Origin: Pseudomonas paracarnis
Lineage (GTDB): Bacteria > Pseudomonadota > Gammaproteobacteria > Pseudomonadales > Pseudomonadaceae
DNA length: 64,000 bases
Assembly (NCBI RefSeq): GCF_904063055.1
Contig: NZ_CAJFCN010000010.1
Location: forward strand, 1-64,000
Direction of reading: 5' to 3'
A program made the position numbers and the translations under genes. Below, piece after piece: positions 61,969 through 64,000 of the stretch (within the stretch, counting starts at the first letter, position 1; every line of letters starts with the position of its first letter). Under the pieces are notes generated by a model that was not told where the DNA came from, did no database searches, and saw nothing but the letters and a program-made list of their open reading frames with translations.

Positions 61969-63648
61969 ATGAGCATGCTCAAAGACCCGTCTTCGAAATA
62001 CCGCGCGTTCCCGACCATCGACATCCCGGACCGTACCTGGCCGTCGAAGACCATCACCCAAGCGCCGATCTGGTGCAGCTCCGACCTGCGTGATGGCAAC
62101 CAGTCGCTGATCGAGCCGATGGACGCGGTGAAAAAGCTGCGCTTCTGGAAGACCCTGGTGGCCGTTGGCGTAAAGGAAATCGAAGCCTCGTTCCCTGCCG
62201 CGTCGCAAACCGACTTCGACTTCGTGCGCACCCTGATCGAAGACAACCACATCCCCGAGGACACCACCATCCAAGTGCTGACCCAGGGTCGTGAAGACTT
62301 GATCGCACGCACCTTCGAATCTCTGCGCGGCGCGAAGAAAGCCATTGTGCACTTGTACAATGCCACCTCGCCGTCGTTCCGCCGCATCGTGTTCAACCAG
62401 GACAAGGACGGCATCAAGGCCATCGCGGTCAACGCCGCCAAGCTGTTCGTCAAATACGCCGCCCAGCAGCCGGAAACCCAGTGGACCTTCGAATATTCCC
62501 CAGAGACCTTCAGCGCCACTGAGCTTGAGTTCGCCAAGGAAGTCTGCGACGCGGTGATCGAGGTGTGGAACCCCACGCTTGAGCACAAGATGATCCTCAA
62601 CCTGCCCGCCACGGTTGAATGCGCCACCCCTAACATCTATGCCGACCAGATCGAGTGGTTCGGTCGCCATATCAACCGTCGTGACAGCGTGATCATCAGC
62701 CTGCACACCCACAACGACCGTGGCACTGGCGTGGCGGCCACCGAGTTGGGCCTGATGGCCGGCGCTGATCGTGTGGAAGGCTGCCTTTTTGGCAACGGCG
62801 AGCGCACCGGGAACGTCGATTTGGTCACCGTGGCGCTGAACATGTACACCCAGGGCCTGGACCCGCAGTTGGACTTCTCGGACATTGACGGCGTGCGCAA
62901 AGTGGTCGAGGAATGCAACCAGATCCAGGTGCACCCACGTCACCCGTATGTCGGCGACCTGGTCCATACCGCATTCTCCGGCTCGCACCAGGATGCGATC
63001 CGCAAGGGCTTCTCCCAGCAGAAAGACGATGCGTTGTGGGAAGTGCCGTACTTGCCGATCGACCCGGCCGATATTGGCCGCAGCTACGAGGCCGTGATCC
63101 GTGTGAACAGCCAGTCAGGCAAGGGCGGCATCGCCTACTTGCTGGAGCAGGAATACGACATCAGTTTGCCCCGTCGCATGCAGATCGAGTTCAGCCAGGT
63201 GGTACAGGCCGAAACCGATCGCGTGGGCCTGGAGATGACCGCGCCACAGATCTACGCCTTGCTGCAGCGTGAGTACTTGCAAGCCAACACGCCGTACGCG
63301 CTGGTCAGCCACCGCCTGCAGGAAGAGAACGGCAACAGCTTTGTCGAGGTGGAAGTCTCCGGCAAAGGCCAGGGCGAAACCAACCTGCACTGGAAAGGCA
63401 AAGGCAACGGCGCGCTGGAAGCCTTGGTGGCCGGCTTGCCGATTGGCGTTGAAATCATGGACTACAACGAGCATGCGATTGGTGCGGGTACCAATGCCAA
63501 GGCGGCGGCTTACATTGAACTGCGCGTGAACGGCGAACGCCCGGTGCATGGGGTGGGGATCGATGAAAACATCACTACCGCCAGCTTCAAGGCGCTGTTC
63601 AGTGCGCTGAACCGCTCGTTGAGCCAGTTGGAAGCCAAAGCGGCGTAA
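61969..63648 (+). CDS. leuA: 2-isopropylmalate synthase
   Basis: A 559-residue enzyme that condenses 2-oxoisovalerate with acetyl-CoA, the first step of leucine synthesis. It is the long LeuA type: N-terminal WCSSDLRDGNQSLIEPMD (catalytic barrel), metal-binding HTHNDRGTGVAATELGLMAGADRVEGCLFGNGERTGNVDL, and a C-terminal regulatory LeuA dimer domain (about 425-555) for leucine feedback. AAGGA precedes the ATG. Monocistronic, followed by a strong hairpin. Confidence 0.97.
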   Translation: MSMLKDPSSKYRAFPTIDIPDRTWPSKTITQAPIWCSSDLRDGNQSLIEPMDAVKKLRFWKTLVAVGVKEIEASFPAASQTDFDFVRTLIEDNHIPEDTTIQVLTQGREDLIARTFESLRGAKKAIVHLYNATSPSFRRIVFNQDKDGIKAIAVNAAKLFVKYAAQQPETQWTFEYSPETFSATELEFAKEVCDAVIEVWNPTLEHKMILNLPATVECATPNIYADQIEWFGRHINRRDSVIISLHTHNDRGTGVAATELGLMAGADRVEGCLFGNGERTGNVDLVTVALNMYTQGLDPQLDFSDIDGVRKVVEECNQIQVHPRHPYVGDLVHTAFSGSHQDAIRKGFSQQKDDALWEVPYLPIDPADIGRSYEAVIRVNSQSGKGGIAYLLEQEYDISLPRRMQIEFSQVVQAETDRVGLEMTAPQIYALLQREYLQANTPYALVSHRLQEENGNSFVEVEVSGKGQGETNLHWKGKGNGALEALVAGLPIGVEIMDYNEHAIGAGTNAKAAAYIELRVNGERPVHGVGIDENITTASFKALFSALNRSLSQLEAKAA

Positions 63649-63666
63649 GCATTGCCGTAATGCAAA

Positions 63667-63694
63667 AGGCCCCTGGGTGAGAATCCAGGGGCCT
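63667..63694. terminator. Bidirectional terminator between leuA and the amidase gene
   Basis: A 10-bp perfect stem AGGCCCCTGG/CCAGGGGCCT. Leftward it is followed by TTTTGCATT. Rightward the tail is poor. It lies 18 bp after the leuA stop. Confidence 0.75.
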
Positions 63695-63696
63695 GA

Positions 63697-63802
63697 TCGT
63701 TCCCACGCTCTGCGTGGGAATGCAGCCCTGGACGCTCTGCGTCCGCCCTTAGAAGCGGTACGCAGAGCGTCCCAAGAGGCGTTCCCACGCAGAGCGTGGG
63801 AG
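63697..63802. repeat. Palindromic repeat of the GTTCCCACG family
   Basis: Arms TTCCCACGCTCTGCGTGGGAA and the mirrored right end (TTCCCACGCAGAGCGTGGGA) enclose GACGCTCTGCGTC/GCAGAGCGTC. Again it lies between convergent genes. Confidence 0.85.
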
Positions 63803-63815
63803 CAATCTCAGAGCC

Positions 63816-64000
63816 TCAGACAAACTGAAAGCTATCGGCATCCAGATTCGCCGGGAATCGTGTACGGTAAGCCGCCAGCTCCGTCGCATCCAGGATCACC
63901 TGGAACACCCCATCCGCCTCCCCTCCACTCAGCAAAGTCTCACCCTGGAAATCCAACACCTGGCTATCGCCGGTGTAGGCAAACCCCTTGCCGTCGGTGC
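63816..64000 (-). CDS. C-N hydrolase, omega-amidase (YafV/Nit2-like), 3' end only
   Basis: The last 60 or so codons of a leftward gene cut off by the window edge. The readable C-terminus TDGKGFAYTGDSQVLDFQGE ... LDATELAAYRTRFPANLDADSFQF resembles the end of YafV/Nit2 nitrilase-family omega-amidases. In those, GDSxVxDxxGE and YRxxFPxxxDAD are conserved. These enzymes hydrolyse alpha-ketoglutaramate and related amides. The catalytic Glu-Lys-Cys lie outside the window. Confidence 0.75.
   Translation of the reverse strand, partial: TDGKGFAYTGDSQVLDFQGETLLSGGEADGVFQVILDATELAAYRTRFPANLDADSFQFV

Overview
The window is high-GC Gammaproteobacterial chromosome, almost certainly from the Pseudomonas fluorescens group. 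The evidence is the gene order recJ/yaeQ, the roc locus, thrC-hom-dsbC-xerD, rplS-trmD-rimM-rpsP, ffh, purT, the nag cluster, purL-mltF, guaBA, xseA and leuA. It runs parallel to P. aeruginosa core synteny and carries dense Pseudomonas-type REP repeats. I saw no rRNA, tRNA, transposase, prophage or CRISPR array. Most of the window is ordinary, intact core genome.

Layout. 1-4.4 kb: recJ, yaeQ, a CaiB/BaiF CoA-transferase and a DUF3509 gene. 4.6-10.4 kb: a three-gene Roc/Sad-type phosphorelay (LuxR-type regulator, REC-EAL regulator, large hybrid sensor kinase). The EAL protein lacks signature catalytic residues. 10.6-15.3 kb: thrC, hom, dsbC and xerD, all leftward. 15.4-17.6 kb: a cation/proton antiporter and a thioesterase. 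17.7-21.3 kb: the ribosome/SRP block rplS-trmD-rimM-rpsP and ffh. 21.5-25.3 kb: a CcsA-like membrane protein, a CorC-like protein and an MFS transporter. 25.4-29.9 kb: purT, a VUT-family protein, a gamma-carbonic anhydrase-like protein with DUF1289, two NUDIX hydrolases and an L,D-transpeptidase-like protein.

30.0-37.3 kb: the N-acetylglucosamine operon nagR-nagA-nagB-II-nagF-nagE. Together these genes import and phosphorylate GlcNAc, deacetylate it and deaminate it. 37.3-38.1 kb: a small accessory patch. It holds a DUF6124 gene, a tandem duplication of its 3' end together with a palindromic repeat, and upstream a strikingly structured leader (three-way junction plus pseudoknot). 38.4-44.4 kb: a NIF3-like protein, purL and mltF.

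44.5-53.1 kb: a trehalose utilisation cluster with a stand-alone EIIB-like protein lacking the phospho-cysteine, an EIIA-HPr-EI fusion, a LamB-type porin, trehalose-6-phosphate hydrolase, a trehalose EIIBC permease and divergent treR with two identical palindromic operators. 53.2-58.3 kb: an orphan lipoprotein, guaA, guaB, a zinc-ribbon protein and a TSUP transporter. 58.4-64 kb: a LysR regulator, xseA, an M23 peptidase, leuA with a candidate leader peptide, and the 3' end of an omega-amidase-like gene.

The signals most worth following are the structured leader RNA upstream of the DUF6124 gene, the degenerate EAL domain of the RocR-like protein, and the Cys-less EIIB domains present in both sugar PTS systems. 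Assignments come from reading motifs and recalled family knowledge; no database search was run.
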